Assembly: GCF_000381825.1 (NCBI RefSeq)
Contig: NZ_KB907121.1
Location: 144,001 to 208,000, forward strand
Length of the DNA stretch: 64,000 nucleotides
Origin: Thioalkalivibrio sp. ALJT
Lineage (GTDB): Bacteria; Pseudomonadota; Gammaproteobacteria; Ectothiorhodospirales; Ectothiorhodospiraceae
Direction of reading: 5' to 3'
Below are positions 8,855 through 18,714 of this stretch, piece by piece. Both the position numbers and the translations under genes were made by a program. The notes under the pieces are model-generated. The model had not been told where the DNA came from, did no database searches, and worked only from the letters and a program-made list of their open reading frames with translations. Position 1 is the stretch's first letter, and each line of letters starts with the position of its first letter.

Positions 8855-9544
8855 TCAGGCCTTGGCCAGCTCGTCGCGCATTTGCTGGACGATGCTGTTG
8901 TAGCGATTGGCGTCGGCGTCACTGGACGCGCCGAAGATCGCGGAGCCGGCCACAAAGGTATCGGCTCCGGCGGCCTTGATCTCGCGGATGTTGTCGGCCT
9001 TCACGCCGCCGTCGATCTCGAGACGGATATCGCGCCCGGATGCGTCGATCATCTTGCGCGCGGCGCGCAGCTTGTCGAGGGTGTTCGGGATGAACTTCTG
9101 GCCGCCAAAGCCCGGGTTCACCGACATCAGCAGGATCATGTCGACCTTGTCCATCACGTATTCCAGGTAGGACAACGGGGTCGCCGGGTTGAACACCAGC
9201 CCGGCCTTGCAGCCCTCTGCGTGGATCAACTGCAGGGTGCGGTCGATATGGTCGGAGGCTTCCGGGTGGAAGGTGATGTAGCTGGCACCGGCCTGGGCGA
9301 AGTCCGGGATGATGCGATCCACCGGCTTGACCATCAGGTGCACGTCGATCGGCGCCGTCACGCCGTGCTTGCGCAGGGCATCGCAGACCAGCGGGCCGAT
9401 GGTCAGATTCGGCACGTAGTGGTTGTCCATCACGTCAAAGTGGACGATGTCTGCTCCGGAGGCCAGAACATTGTCGACCTCTTCACCCAGACGGGCGAAG
9501 TCGGCGGAGAGGATGGACGGGGCGATGAAATCGGGTTGTGCCAT
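8855..9544 (-). CDS. rpe: Ribulose-phosphate 3-epimerase
   Basis: Interconverts ribulose-5-phosphate and xylulose-5-phosphate in the pentose phosphate and Calvin cycles. The 229-residue TIM barrel has the family signatures [14 protein letters not shown] at the N-terminus, [12 protein letters not shown] with metal ligands, [10 protein letters not shown] and EIDGGV. The ATG at 9544 has GCGAGG six bases upstream; the longer frame to 9586 is rejected. First gene of the rpe-gph-trpE group, so its promoter should lie in 9545-9850. Confidence 0.96.
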   Translation of the reverse strand: MAQPDFIAPSILSADFARLGEEVDNVLASGADIVHFDVMDNHYVPNLTIGPLVCDALRKHGVTAPIDVHLMVKPVDRIIPDFAQAGASYITFHPEASDHIDRTLQLIHAEGCKAGLVFNPATPLSYLEYVMDKVDMILLMSVNPGFGGQKFIPNTLDKLRAARKMIDASGRDIRLEIDGGVKADNIREIKAAGADTFVAGSAIFGASSDADANRYNSIVQQMRDELAKA

Positions 9545-9920
9545 GGGAAGCCTCGCAGGAATCGCTGGGATAGCGGGACCGACCACCGGCCACGCTCTCG
9601 GAATCGCGAAACTTTACCGGATGCCGCCATATCAGGCAAAAGACGAGGAAATGATGCCCTCCGGGAACCGGTCGGGTTGGGGGCGATCGTTGCGGGAGTG
9701 GTGACACCGCCTTCATCGCAGGGAGCCGGCCCGTTTTGCGCGGCGCCGCCGTTACGGCGGGTAGCAGAACATGGCACGGCCGTCGCCGTGCATTAACCGC
9801 TTGCCAAGGCGACGAAACCGCGAGCGCAGAAATGGATCAGGGTTCCCCTGACGCAAACGGGCCGGGGAAACCCCGGCCCGCTCACTCTCTTGCCCGCCGG
9901 CCGCCGGCAGAGCGACGGGT
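9545..9920. other. Non-coding interval upstream of rpe
   Basis: Holds the cytochrome c terminator (9851-9880) and presumably the rpe promoter on the minus strand. No convincing gene was found on either strand; the open frames across it are short and have no family features. I could not place a promoter with confidence. Confidence 0.45.
9851..9880 (-). terminator. Intrinsic terminator of the cytochrome c gene
   Basis: CGGGCCGGGG (9858-9867) and CCCCGGCCCG (9871-9880) form a perfect 10-bp stem with a three-base loop about 40 bp downstream of the stop. On the minus strand the stem is followed by TTTGCGT, a short T-tract. The position and stability support termination, though the T-run is weak. 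Confidence 0.7.
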
Positions 9921-10244
9921 TCAGTTGAACTCCTCCGCGATATAGGCGGAGACATTGGCGATATCCTCGTCACTCAGGCCCTGGGCCTGCGGACGCATCA
10001 GCGCCGTGTTGTCACCGACCTCTTCACCGGCACGGTAGCGCTCCATGATGTCGACCAGGTAGTCCATGTCCTTGCCTGTCAGCGCCGGGAAGATCGCCTG
10101 GCCCTGACCCTCTGCGCCATGGCAGCTCGCGCAGACATTCTGATACATCGACTGCCCCGCCTGGACATCGGCGGCCTGGACAGTGGTGGACAACATCAGG
10201 GCACTCCCCGCGAGCCCGGCCAGAACGAACAACTTGGTTTTCAT
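9921..10244 (-). CDS. Small periplasmic class I cytochrome c
   Basis: Single-haem electron carrier of 107 residues. A Sec signal peptide (residues 1-24/25, ending TVQA) is followed by the haem motif CASCH at 38-42, and Met83 in NTALMRPQA is the likely sixth ligand. The layout is that of cytochrome c5/c553-like proteins, which shuttle electrons between membrane complexes and terminal oxidases or dehydrogenases. GAGGAGA precedes the ATG at a suitable distance. It is flanked by gaps of more than 200 bp on both sides and ends in a hairpin terminator, so it is probably monocistronic. Its redox partner is unknown. Confidence 0.9.
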   Translation of the reverse strand: MKTKLFVLAGLAGSALMLSTTVQAADVQAGQSMYQNVCASCHGAEGQGQAIFPALTGKDMDYLVDIMERYRAGEEVGDNTALMRPQAQGLSDEDIANVSAYIAEEFN

Positions 10245-10472
10245 TTTTATCGTCTCCTCATTCTCTTTGCAGATCGGGTTTACCCCGTCTTGAAGCGAAC
10301 GTTAGCAGGGCCTTCCTGAATGGTGCATTAACATAGAAACTAATGGGCCAATGCCCGCATGACGCCAACCACGACCCCTGCGCGCCTCATGAAAACACGC
10401 CTCGATGGACACGCTTGCCGTGGCACCTCGCGCCCTCGGGGAAAGGCGCGACGCGCGGTCGGGAGGGGGGGG

Positions 10473-11138
10473 TTATCGGCCGTGGATGTAGCGTTCGTCC
10501 GACCAGGTCGCCAGCCATTCCGGACGCACCATGACCAGGCCCGTGATCACGATCCCGTTGACCACCGCCTCCGGCAGCACCAGCAAGGCCAGATAGCGCA
10601 GGTAGTCGCGGTAGATATCCTGCCAGGCCAGATCGGTGAACAGGCCGTAGATCAGCGCCGAACCCAGTACGGTTGCCACCACCGACAACGCCCCGCCCAG
10701 AAAACCGACCGCATACAGGTAAATGAACATGTGCGCGGGCAGGTAGGCCTGGGACAGCCGCAGCAAAGCCCACGTAACCATGACCGGCAGGAAGCCGGCC
10801 AGCAACACCGTCAGCGGAACGGCCGCCAGAGGCAGCAGGCCGAACAGCCCCAGGGTCGCCACCACCAGAAAGGCCATCAGGATGGCCAGCTGCCAGCCGA
10901 ACATCAGCGTGACCACGGTCATGCCGAGGAAATGCAGGGCAAGGCCGTCGAGGGTCTGTGCCCGCAGGCTCCAGATGAGCAGCAGACACAGCGTGGCAAT
11001 CACGAGAAGCTGGGCGCGGCCGGGCACGAACAAGGCCTCCCAGGGCATGCGCCGGAGCACCACCAGCATGGTGACACCCAGCAGCACACCGGACAGTACG
11101 CGCAGCGCGACCGGCAGTTCGCCCGCCCCCTCGATCAT
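10473..11138 (-). CDS. Energy-coupling-factor ABC transporter permease-like membrane protein (COG3235 type)
   Basis: A 221-residue integral membrane protein with about six hydrophobic segments. The features are those of the CbiM-like group: HFLGMTVVTLMFGWQLAILM in the middle, PAHMFIYLYAVGFLGGALSV and LPEAVVNGIVIT near the end. Members are annotated as substrate-binding subunits of metal or vitamin uptake systems, but no ECF ATPase or T component is nearby, so the substrate and mechanism are unclear. The start ATG is two bases from the stop of the methyltransferase gene, so it is the last gene of the purE-purK-methyltransferase transcript. Confidence 0.75.
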   Translation of the reverse strand: MIEGAGELPVALRVLSGVLLGVTMLVVLRRMPWEALFVPGRAQLLVIATLCLLLIWSLRAQTLDGLALHFLGMTVVTLMFGWQLAILMAFLVVATLGLFGLLPLAAVPLTVLLAGFLPVMVTWALLRLSQAYLPAHMFIYLYAVGFLGGALSVVATVLGSALIYGLFTDLAWQDIYRDYLRYLALLVLPEAVVNGIVITGLVMVRPEWLATWSDERYIHGR

Positions 11139-11140
11139 GC

Positions 11141-11758
11141 TCAGTCGGGCTCGCGTATGGCGGCCGCAACGGTGTATTCGCGACCCTGTTTGATCTTGTC
11201 GTAGTTGCCAAACACGTCCTTGAATCCCTTCTCGATAAAACGTCGCAGCCCGGTAATGGTAACGACATAGATACGCCCGCCGGGGTTCATCTGTTCGTGG
11301 GCATCCAGCAGGTAGGTCTGCAGCATCTCCCGCCCCACCTTGGCCGGCAGGTTGGAGGTCACCAGATCAAAGCGCCGGTCGCGAATGCGCGAGAAGCCAT
11401 TGCTGGTCAGGCATTCCACATTGGTGATGCCGTTGAGCTCGGCATTACGCTGACTGTACTCCACGGCCAGATAGTTGGTATCCACCAGTGTGGTCAGGCC
11501 CTGCGGGGCCTTGCGCGCCAGGGTCAGGCCAATCGGGCCATAGCCACAGCCCAGATCGAGACAGTCGTCGTCCGCGCGAATCTCGATCCGCTCGAGCAGC
11601 ATCCGAGTACCGTCGTCGATCCGCCGCGGCGAGAACAGCCCCCAGGTACTGCGAAAGCGCAAATGCTCGCCCGCCAGGGTGTCCTCGAACTCGAGATCGC
11701 GCTTGAGCTCCGCCTGCCTCGCGCGCCGCGCCTGGAGACTGGGGAACGCCTCGCTCAT
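11141..11758 (-). CDS. Class I SAM-dependent methyltransferase (RsmC/MTS-like)
   Basis: 205 residues with the SAM-binding motif DLGCGYGPIG at 68-77 and the MTS-type fold. The catalytic-loop position reads SNLPAK (135-140) instead of the NPPF seen in RsmC/RlmG guanine-N2 methyltransferases, so the substrate may differ. It overlaps the purK stop by the ATGA arrangement and runs straight into the ECF-like gene, so translation is coupled. An RNA target is the best guess from the fold; not proven by sequence. Confidence 0.8.
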   Translation of the reverse strand: MSEAFPSLQARRARQAELKRDLEFEDTLAGEHLRFRSTWGLFSPRRIDDGTRMLLERIEIRADDDCLDLGCGYGPIGLTLARKAPQGLTTLVDTNYLAVEYSQRNAELNGITNVECLTSNGFSRIRDRRFDLVTSNLPAKVGREMLQTYLLDAHEQMNPGGRIYVVTITGLRRFIEKGFKDVFGNYDKIKQGREYTVAAAIREPD

Positions 11759-12924
11759 GCCACGCCCTCCTCAACGGCACGGGCCAGGCCATGCCACAAG
11801 TCCTCGGCGCTGGCGACCACGGCGCTGGCGTCGGCCTGGCCCGGCCGGCCCAGCACACTGATGTGCCCCATCTTGCGCCCCGGCCGCGCAACGGCCTTGC
11901 CATAAAGATGCAACCGCGCCCGGCCGTCCGCCAGCACGTCCTGCCAGCCGGGCGTACCGCCTGCGGGCCAGAGATCGCCCAACAGATTCACCATCGCGAC
12001 CGGCGTGGTCAGCCGGGCCGGCGCCAGCCCGAGCCCGCAGACCGCACGCACCTGCTGCTCGAACTGACTGACGGTGCAGGCATCCAGGCTGTAGTGGCCG
12101 GAGTTGTGCGGGCGCGGCGCGATCTCGTTGACCAGCAACTCGCCATCGCTGGTGAGAAAGAACTCGACCGCCAGCACCCCCTGGTAGTCGAGCTGGTCGA
12201 CAACCTCCCGGGCAATCGCCGTCGCCTGCGTGCACACCGCATCCCCCACTCGCGCCGGGACCTGCGTCAGATGCAGGATGCCGTCGCGGTGCGCGTTCTC
12301 CGCAACCGGAAACGACTCGGTGGCACCCTCCGCTGTACGCGCAATCAGTACCGACAATTCGCGCTCCAGCTCTACCCGGGATTCCAGCACGCAATCGACC
12401 TGGCCCAGTTCTGCATGCGCAGCCGGCAGCGCGTCGGGCGTATCCAGACGAACCTGCCCCTTGCCGTCATAGCCAAGGCGCGCGGTCTTCAGAATGGCCG
12501 GGAAGGCGAGCCCGCCGGCACCGGTTCGCAACTCGGGCACCGCACCCGCCAGGACCGCCTGCCAGGGCGCCACGGCCACACCCATCTCCCCCAGGAAGGC
12601 CTTTTCCTCGAGACGGTCCTGGGCAACGGCCAGGGCGCGCGGCCCCGGATACAGTCGGACGCGCGCATCCAGCCAGTCCAGCGCCGCGCGCGGGATATTC
12701 TCGAATTCGGTGGTAATGACAGCGCATTCACCGGCCAGGGCCTCCAGCGCGGCCGTGTCATCAAAGGCCTGACACAGATGTCGCGTTGCCAGACGGCCGG
12801 CCGGGCTGTCCGGGTCCGGGTCGAGCACCCACACCGAGTAACCCATGGCCTGCGCGGCCTGCACAAAATAGCGGCCGAGCTGCCCGCCACCGAGCAGCCC
12901 GAGGGTCGCAGGCGGCTGGATCAT
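11755..12924 (-). CDS. purK: 5-(carboxyamino)imidazole ribonucleotide synthase
   Basis: ATP-dependent carboxylation of AIR to N5-CAIR in purine synthesis. ATP-grasp protein of 389 residues: N-terminal Rossmann-like [11 protein letters not shown], central ATP-binding lobe with LGYDGKGQ, and C-terminal [17 protein letters not shown], the PurK signature. It overlaps purE upstream by four bases and the methyltransferase downstream by four bases, so the three are tightly coupled. Its product is passed to PurE. Confidence 0.97.
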   Translation of the reverse strand: MIQPPATLGLLGGGQLGRYFVQAAQAMGYSVWVLDPDPDSPAGRLATRHLCQAFDDTAALEALAGECAVITTEFENIPRAALDWLDARVRLYPGPRALAVAQDRLEEKAFLGEMGVAVAPWQAVLAGAVPELRTGAGGLAFPAILKTARLGYDGKGQVRLDTPDALPAAHAELGQVDCVLESRVELERELSVLIARTAEGATESFPVAENAHRDGILHLTQVPARVGDAVCTQATAIAREVVDQLDYQGVLAVEFFLTSDGELLVNEIAPRPHNSGHYSLDACTVSQFEQQVRAVCGLGLAPARLTTPVAMVNLLGDLWPAGGTPGWQDVLADGRARLHLYGKAVARPGRKMGHISVLGRPGQADASAVVASAEDLWHGLARAVEEGVA

Positions 12925-13436
12925 GACGCTTCCGGCGGGAGCGTCTGGCCCAGCACCGCCTGACTCTGGGCGTGGCGGAACGCATCCAGGCGCGCGCGCA
13001 GCGCGGCGTCGTCATTGGCCAGCATCGCGGCCGCAAACAGCGCCGCGTTGGCGGCCCCCGCCTCCCCGATCGCGAACGTGGCCACCGGGACACCGCGTGG
13101 CATCTGCACAATGGACAGCAGCGAATCCTGCCCCTTCAGGTGGCGCGAGGCAACCGGTACACCGAGCACCGGCACCGAGGTCTTGGAAGCCAGCATACCG
13201 GGCAGATGGGCCGCTCCGCCGGCACCCGCGATAATGGCCTGCAACCCGCAGCCGCGGGCCTGTTCGGCGTATTCGAACAGCAAGTCCGGCGTGCGATGGG
13301 CGGAGACCACACGCGCCTCGCACGGGATACCGAGTTGATCCAGCACTTCCACCGCGCGCTCCATGGTCGCCCAGTCGGAAGTACTACCCATTACCACGCC
13401 CACACGGGGCGCCATACTGCCAGCTGTCTCTGTCAT
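12921..13436 (-). CDS. purE: N5-CAIR mutase
   Basis: Class I PurE converts N5-CAIR to CAIR. Core motifs: [11 protein letters not shown] with the phosphate-binding SDW, SAHRTPD, and [13 protein letters not shown]. The start is uncertain: MTETAGS at 13436 gives 171 residues, and MAPRVGV at 13415 gives 164, closer to the family norm of about 165; neither has a strong ribosome binding site. The gene heads the purE-purK transcript and is divergent from purC, with a repeat element in the shared upstream region. Confidence 0.95.
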   Translation of the reverse strand: MTETAGSMAPRVGVVMGSTSDWATMERAVEVLDQLGIPCEARVVSAHRTPDLLFEYAEQARGCGLQAIIAGAGGAAHLPGMLASKTSVPVLGVPVASRHLKGQDSLLSIVQMPRGVPVATFAIGEAGAANAALFAAAMLANDDAALRARLDAFRHAQSQAVLGQTLPPEAS

Positions 13437-13514
13437 GGCCCGAACCATAGCGACCCCGGCCGCACCCGACAAGCCACACCGCCAACCGCACCCGGCGAGC
13501 CTCCGGAAAATCCA

Positions 13515-13639
13515 TTCACAGGCAGACGGGAAGCGTTCCGGAGAATCGGGACTGGCTCACCGGGCTGGCGCCGCCGGGTCGTCGCGACCCCACCCAGTCA
13601 GATCATCGAACCCTTCCCGCCTTCAAACCTTCCTGTGAA
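13515..13639. repeat. 125-bp element with terminal inverted repeats (TTCACAGG...CCTGTGAA)
   Basis: Left end TTCACAGG (13515-13522) and right end CCTGTGAA (13632-13639) are perfect inverses, and the similarity continues inward for about 40 bases with small gaps (GGGAAG blocks, then ACTGG/CCAGT). It lies between purE and purC. The ends resemble those at 51808-52042 and 53498-53551. It has no coding capacity, so a MITE-like or REP-like element is the most likely reading. Confidence 0.6.
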
Positions 13640-13702
13640 CGCCTTTCGGCGCGCGGCGAGCACCGCGTGGTGCGCAGGAGCCGCGCCCGGTAGAATCGCG
13701 GC

Positions 13703-14599
13703 ATGACCGATACCCTGCTTGAAAGCCATATCCCCGACCTGGAACTCGTGCATCGCGGCAAGGTGCGCGATCTCTACGCGGTGGATGCCGACCACTGGCT
13801 GATGGTCACCACTGACCGCCTGTCCGCGTTCGACGTGATCCTGCCCACCGCAATCCCCGACAAGGGGCGGGTACTGACCGAGATCACCCAGTTCTGGATG
13901 CACAAGGTGGAACGCGAACTGGGGATCCCCCACCAGCTCACCGACATCCCGCTGGAGCAGGTGGTGCCGGACCCATTGTTGCGGGCACCACTGCAGGGAC
14001 GCAGCCTGGTAATCCGGCGCCTGCAGGCCCTGCCCGTGGAGGCCGTAGTGCGGGGTTACCTGATTGGCTCGGGCTGGCAGGATTACCAGGCCACCGGCGC
14101 GGTATGCGGGCTCCCGCTACCGGACGGCCTCGAGCTGGCATCGCCATTGCCCGAGGCCATCTTCACCCCGAGCACCAAGGCAGCCGTGGGCGAACACGAC
14201 GCCAATATCGACTTCGACGCGGTGAGCGCGTGCATCGGCCGGGAACGGGCCGAACAGGTGCGCACGGCGGCCCTGAAGATCTATGCCATGGCGCGCGCAT
14301 ATGCCGCCGAGCGCGGCATCATCATCGCCGACACCAAGTTCGAGTTCGGGATCGACGCCAACGGCACCCTGCACCTGATCGACGAGGTCCTGACGCCGGA
14401 TTCTTCCCGCTTCTGGCCCGCTGATCAGTACGCACCGGGGCGCAGCCCCGAGTCGTTCGACAAGCAATATGTGCGCGACTACCTGGAGACCCTGGACTGG
14501 GACAAGCAGGCGCCCGGCCCCGAACTGCCCACGGCCGTGGTAGAACAAACCGCCGCACGCTACCGCGAGGCCCTGGAGCGCCTCACCCGCGGCGCATGA
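13703..14599 (+). CDS. purC: Phosphoribosylaminoimidazole-succinocarboxamide synthase
   Basis: Joins aspartate to CAIR to give SAICAR in purine synthesis. 298 residues, the longer form of the family found in many Gram-negatives and yeast (the E. coli form is 237). Motifs: HRGKVRDLY at 18-26, [22 protein letters not shown], and IADTKFEFG followed by [12 protein letters not shown]. It overlaps bioD by four bases and is divergent from purE-purK. Confidence 0.97.
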   Translation: MTDTLLESHIPDLELVHRGKVRDLYAVDADHWLMVTTDRLSAFDVILPTAIPDKGRVLTEITQFWMHKVERELGIPHQLTDIPLEQVVPDPLLRAPLQGRSLVIRRLQALPVEAVVRGYLIGSGWQDYQATGAVCGLPLPDGLELASPLPEAIFTPSTKAAVGEHDANIDFDAVSACIGRERAEQVRTAALKIYAMARAYAAERGIIIADTKFEFGIDANGTLHLIDEVLTPDSSRFWPADQYAPGRSPESFDKQYVRDYLETLDWDKQAPGPELPTAVVEQTAARYREALERLTRGA

Positions 14600-15318
14600 G
14601 CGAGGCAACCCGGGGCCTGTTCGTCACCGGAACCGACACCGGCGTCGGCAAGACCTTTGTCGGCTGCGCCCTGCTGCAGCACTGGCGCGAGCGCGGGCTG
14701 GCGCCGCAGCCCCGCAAACCGGTGGAATCCGGCTGCCCGGAACATGCGGGGGCACTGTTCCCCGAAGATGGCGCCGCCCTGACCCGCGCAGCGGGCCTGC
14801 CGGACATGGCCATGGCACAGGTCACCCCCTGGCGCTTCCCCGACGCCATTGCCCCGGACCAGGCCGCCGCAAACCAGGGCGTACAGCTGAACCTGGCGCA
14901 ACTGGTCGCGGCCTGCACCGGGGCCGGCGCCGGCACGGACACCCGGCCGCTCCTGGTGGAAGGGGCCGGGGGCTTCTACTCCCCCTTGTGCGCAGACGGA
15001 CTGAACGCGGACCTGGCCACGCGCCTGGGGCTGCCGGTGCTGCTGGTGGCCGAGGACCGCCTGGGCACACTGAACACCTGTCTGCTGACGCTCGAGGCGT
15101 TGCAGCGCCGTGGTCTGCAGCTGGCCGGGATCGTACTGAACCGGCGCCGGTCAGACATCGACCCGCGTCTGGACAATCACGGCGCCCTGCGCAAACACAC
15201 CGCGGCACCGATCATCACTGCGGCGGAAGGGATCTCCCGCGCGGCCCTGGTTCAGAAACTCTCCACCTCGAAGCTCTCCGGACCAACCGGCGCCACCGGG
15301 ACCGCACCAAACGCCTGA
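14596..15318 (+). CDS. bioD: ATP-dependent dethiobiotin synthetase
   Basis: Forms the ureido ring of dethiobiotin from DAPA, CO2 and ATP, the penultimate biotin step. 240 residues: P-loop [10 protein letters not shown] (11-20), KPVESG (41-46) for the substrate and [11 protein letters not shown] for the Mg site. It overlaps purC by four bases, so the two are cotranslated; the other bio genes are not here. Its last 67 bp overlap antisense with the convergent SYLF gene, which suggests a 3' extension past the usual C-terminus. Confidence 0.93.
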   Translation: MSEATRGLFVTGTDTGVGKTFVGCALLQHWRERGLAPQPRKPVESGCPEHAGALFPEDGAALTRAAGLPDMAMAQVTPWRFPDAIAPDQAAANQGVQLNLAQLVAACTGAGAGTDTRPLLVEGAGGFYSPLCADGLNADLATRLGLPVLLVAEDRLGTLNTCLLTLEALQRRGLQLAGIVLNRRRSDIDPRLDNHGALRKHTAAPIITAAEGISRAALVQKLSTSKLSGPTGATGTAPNA

Positions 15319-16010
15319 TCGCTGGACGCGGCATCCTCACGAAAACCGGCCAGGGTTTCGCGCAACGCGCGGGTGCCCTCGTGGTCCACGCGGCGGGTCT
15401 CGATGATGTGCACCGGGCGCACCGATTCTTCGTAGTAGGACTCATTGAAATCGTCGCGCACGCGCATGCGCGAGCCCGACAGGCTCATGCCCAGATAAGC
15501 CCCGCGCGAACGGGAATACGACAGGAAGTCCGCCGTGGGCGTGGTACTGCGCCCCGCACCTACGGGGCCAGCCGCAACCGAGGCCTCCCCGCCCAGCCGG
15601 ATCGCGGACCCGAACATCGAATCCACCGCGTCCTGGGTGCGAGCGACCATCACGACCTCGGCGGCATCGCCCCCGAACTGCATGCCAAAGCTGACCGAGC
15701 CGAGCGAATAGAAGCCCACAGGGGAATAATCACCGCGCTCGTCGTCCCAGGCGAGAAATACGCCGATACCACCGGAGCCCCCGACCAGAAAAGCGCCACG
15801 TGTCACCCGCGGGAAGATCACCACGCCACGGGCATCGCGAAGATCCTCCTTCAGGGCCTCGTATTCGGGGTGGGTGGCCATACTCTCGACCGTCGCCTGC
15901 GCCCGATCGATGATGTCCTGCGGCTCGATCTCGCGGCTGAACGGGTTGGCCTGGGCAGTCCCGGCGAGCACCAGGAGCAGCAACAGGACCAGGGGCAACC
16001 TTCGATACAT
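15252..16010 (-). CDS. Exported SYLF/Ysc84-domain protein
   Basis: 252 residues from the ATG at 16010, chosen over 16025 because GGAGG sits nine bases upstream. Signal peptide at 1-21 (LLLLLVLAGTAQA). The mature part is the SYLF (Ysc84, DUF500) domain: ARGVVIFPRVTRGAFLVGG, then SVSFGMQFGGDAAEVVMV, and a third conserved block LSYSRSRGAYLGMSLSGS. Eukaryotic SYLF domains bind phosphoinositides; bacterial ones are periplasmic or lipid-associated and poorly understood. The tail is low-complexity and overlaps the end of bioD. Confidence 0.88.
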   Translation of the reverse strand: MYRRLPLVLLLLLVLAGTAQANPFSREIEPQDIIDRAQATVESMATHPEYEALKEDLRDARGVVIFPRVTRGAFLVGGSGGIGVFLAWDDERGDYSPVGFYSLGSVSFGMQFGGDAAEVVMVARTQDAVDSMFGSAIRLGGEASVAAGPVGAGRSTTPTADFLSYSRSRGAYLGMSLSGSRMRVRDDFNESYYEESVRPVHIIETRRVDHEGTRALRETLAGFREDAASSDQAFGAVPVAPVGPESFEVESF

Positions 16011-16053
16011 CGACAAACCCTCCATAACAGCATTCGGATCCCGTCATCATGGC

Positions 16054-16083
16054 ATAAAAAAAGGGGGCCGAAGCCCCCTTTTT
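16054..16083 (-). terminator. Rho-independent terminator of the tkt-gap-pgk-pyk-fba cluster
   Basis: AAGGGGGC (16061-16068) and GCCCCCTT (16073-16080) form an 8-bp stem with a four-base loop. On the minus strand it is followed by seven T residues, a textbook terminator 20 bp after fba. The plus-strand side also has T residues, but no plus-strand gene ends here. Confidence 0.9.
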
Positions 16084-16102
16084 CGTGCTGCCTTCCGCAA
16101 GA

Positions 16103-17167
16103 TCAGTTGACCTTGGGATCCAGCTCGCCGGACTGGTAACGCTTGACCATGTCGTCCAGGGAGATCGGCTTGATCTTGGACGCCATGCCGGCGCAACCAA
16201 AGGCCTCGTAACGGGCCTGGCAGATGTCCTTCATGGCCGCGGTCGAGGCCTTCAGGAATTTGCGCGGGTCGAATTCCTTCGGGTTCTCGGCCAGGAACTT
16301 GCGCACCGCACCGGTGGAGGCCATACGCAGGTCGGTGTCGATGTTGACCTTGCGCACGCCGTGCTTGATGCCTTCCTGGATCTCTTCGACCGGGACACCA
16401 TAGGTCTCGCCCATGTCGCCGCCGTAGTTGTTGATGATCTCCAGCCACTCCTGCGGAACGGAGGAGGAGCCGTGCATGACCAGATGGGTATCCGGGATGC
16501 GCTTGTGGATCTCCTTGATGCGCTCGATGGCAAGGATGTCACCGGTCGGCGGACGGGTGAACTTGTAGGCGCCGTGGGAGGTACCGATGGCGATCGCCAG
16601 GGCGTCGCACTTGGTGTTCTTCACGAAGTCGGCCGCCTCGTCCGGGTCGGTCAGCAGCTGGTCGTGGGACAGCTTGCCTTCGGCACCGGAGCCGTCTTCC
16701 TCGCCGGCCATGCCGGTTTCCAGGGAACCCAGGCAGCCGAGCTCGCCTTCCACGGACACGCCGCAGGCGTGGGCGATCTCGGAGACCTTGGCGGTCACGT
16801 CACGGTTGTAGTCGTAGGTGGCCGGGGTCTTCATGTCGGGCATCAGGGAGCCATCCATCATCACGGAGCTGAAGCCGGACTGGATGGAGCGCAGGCACAC
16901 CGCGGGCTCGGAGCCGTGATCCTGGTGCAGCACGACCGGGATGTCCGGGTACTGCTCGATCGCGGCGATGATGTTGTGACGCAGGAAGGGCTCGCCGGCG
17001 TACTTGCGGGCACCGGCGGAGGCCTGAATGATCACCGGGGAGTCGACCGCAGCGGCCGCTTCCATGATCGAGTGGACCTGCTCCATGTTGTTGGCGTTGT
17101 AGGCCGGCATGCCATAACCGTGCTCGGCGGCATGGTCCAGAAGCTGGCGAAGTGAGATCAGTGCCAT
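16103..17167 (-). CDS. fba: Fructose-bisphosphate aldolase, class II (CbbA type)
   Basis: Zn-dependent aldol condensation of dihydroxyacetone phosphate with glyceraldehyde-3-phosphate. 354 residues. HQDHG (81-85) supplies the catalytic Asp83 and Zn ligand His84; further active-site parts are [19 protein letters not shown] and [10 protein letters not shown]. This is the form found in autotrophic proteobacteria as CbbA. AAGGAGG lies six bases before the ATG, implying high expression. Last gene of the cluster, with a strong terminator after it. Confidence 0.97.
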   Translation of the reverse strand: MALISLRQLLDHAAEHGYGMPAYNANNMEQVHSIMEAAAAVDSPVIIQASAGARKYAGEPFLRHNIIAAIEQYPDIPVVLHQDHGSEPAVCLRSIQSGFSSVMMDGSLMPDMKTPATYDYNRDVTAKVSEIAHACGVSVEGELGCLGSLETGMAGEEDGSGAEGKLSHDQLLTDPDEAADFVKNTKCDALAIAIGTSHGAYKFTRPPTGDILAIERIKEIHKRIPDTHLVMHGSSSVPQEWLEIINNYGGDMGETYGVPVEEIQEGIKHGVRKVNIDTDLRMASTGAVRKFLAENPKEFDPRKFLKASTAAMKDICQARYEAFGCAGMASKIKPISLDDMVKRYQSGELDPKVN

Positions 17168-17246
17168 GGATTCCTCCTTACGGGATTCGGACTGAGAGAG
17201 TAGAAAATTCGCTTGGTAATCGGATGACTGCCGGGCAGTGCGCGGG

Positions 17247-18677
17247 TCAGGCGAGTTCGCCCACGCGCACGACCTTCATGGCATTGGTCCCGCCATGTTC
17301 GCCCTGCAGGTCTCCCTTGGTGATGATAACCAGCTCGCCATCCTGCACGACGCCCTCGGCCTTGAGCAAGTTCACGGCCTCACGGTTCACGCCCTCGTGA
17401 CTCTCCGGGAGAGGGCTCAGGATCACGGGATAAACCCCGCGATAAAGCGTCATGCGACGGCTGGTGGACTCGTGCTGGGTCAGCGCGTAGATCGGGATGC
17501 CGGAACTGATCCGCGACATCCAGAGCGCGGTGGAGCCGGACTCGGTCAACGCGGCAATAGCGGCCACGTCCAGGTGATTCGCGGTGTACATCGTGGCCAT
17601 CGCAATCGCCTCGTCGACCCGCCCGAAGACCGAATCCATGCGGTGATCCGACTGCCGCGCCGCGCGCTGGCGCTCTGCCGCTTCACAGATCCGGTGCATG
17701 CTGGTGACCACGCGGCCGGGATAGCGCCCCGTCGCGGTCTCCCCGGAGAGCATCACCGCGTCAGTGCCGTCGAGCACGGCGTTGGCGACATCAAAGACCT
17801 CGGCGCGGGTCGGGATCGGATTCTGGATCATGGTCTCCATCATCTGGGTCGCGGTAATGACCAGACGATTGAGGGTCCGTGCCCGGGTGATCAGGGTCTT
17901 CTGCACGCCCGGCAGTTCGGCATCGCCGATCTCCACACCGAGATCGCCGCGCGCGATCATGATCACCTCGGAGGCGGCGATGATCTCGTCGATCACCTCC
18001 AGCGCTTCGGAGCGTTCGATCTTCGCGCAGATCCCGGCTTCCCAGCCGGCCTCCTTCAGCAGGCTGCGCGCGAGATGCAGATCCTGCGCGGAACGCGGGA
18101 AGGAAACGGCGAGGTAATCCACCTGCAGCTCGGCCGCCAGACGGATGTCCTCGCGGTCCTTGTCGGTGATCGCCGGAGCGGAGAGTCCGCCACCCTGGCG
18201 GTTGATACCCTTGTTATTGGACAGTTCGCCACCAACCTCCACCGTGGTCTCGATCCGGCCGCCGTTCACGGCCGTGACCTTGAGCACGATCCGGCCATCA
18301 TCCAGCAGGAGGACATCCTCCGGCTGCACGTCGGCCGGGAGTTCCTTGTAAGTCAGACCGACCTGGGTCTGATCCCCGGCATCGCGGGCCAGTTCGGCAT
18401 CCAGTGCGAACGGTGCGCCCTCTTCCAGGTACACCTTCCCCTCCTGGAAACGGTCGATGCGGATCTTCGGGCCCTGGAGATCACCGAGGACCCCGACACA
18501 GCGGCCCACACGTCCGGCGGCAGCCCGCAGGCGCGCGAGCCGCTGGCGGTGGTCATCCGGGTCACCATGCGAGAAATTCAGCCGGACCACATCCACACCC
18601 GCCCGGATGATGGCCTCCATGGCCTCGTCGGTATCCGTGGCCGGCCCGAGGGTTGCAACAATCTTGGTGCGTCTCAT
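17247..18677 (-). CDS. pyk: Pyruvate kinase
   Basis: Makes pyruvate and ATP from phosphoenolpyruvate. 476 residues: N-terminal [14 protein letters not shown], the K/Mg site [11 protein letters not shown], the catalytic signature region around [11 protein letters not shown], and a C-terminal allosteric domain. It lies between pgk (37 bp upstream) and fba (79 bp downstream), all on the minus strand. With tkt, gap, pgk and fba it forms a carbon cluster often seen in CO2-fixing gammaproteobacteria. Confidence 0.97.
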   Translation of the reverse strand: MRRTKIVATLGPATDTDEAMEAIIRAGVDVVRLNFSHGDPDDHRQRLARLRAAAGRVGRCVGVLGDLQGPKIRIDRFQEGKVYLEEGAPFALDAELARDAGDQTQVGLTYKELPADVQPEDVLLLDDGRIVLKVTAVNGGRIETTVEVGGELSNNKGINRQGGGLSAPAITDKDREDIRLAAELQVDYLAVSFPRSAQDLHLARSLLKEAGWEAGICAKIERSEALEVIDEIIAASEVIMIARGDLGVEIGDAELPGVQKTLITRARTLNRLVITATQMMETMIQNPIPTRAEVFDVANAVLDGTDAVMLSGETATGRYPGRVVTSMHRICEAAERQRAARQSDHRMDSVFGRVDEAIAMATMYTANHLDVAAIAALTESGSTALWMSRISSGIPIYALTQHESTSRRMTLYRGVYPVILSPLPESHEGVNREAVNLLKAEGVVQDGELVIITKGDLQGEHGGTNAMKVVRVGELA

Positions 18678-18714
18678 CCGCGCGTCTCTCCGTCAGGGGC
18701 GCGAGCAGCGGGCC

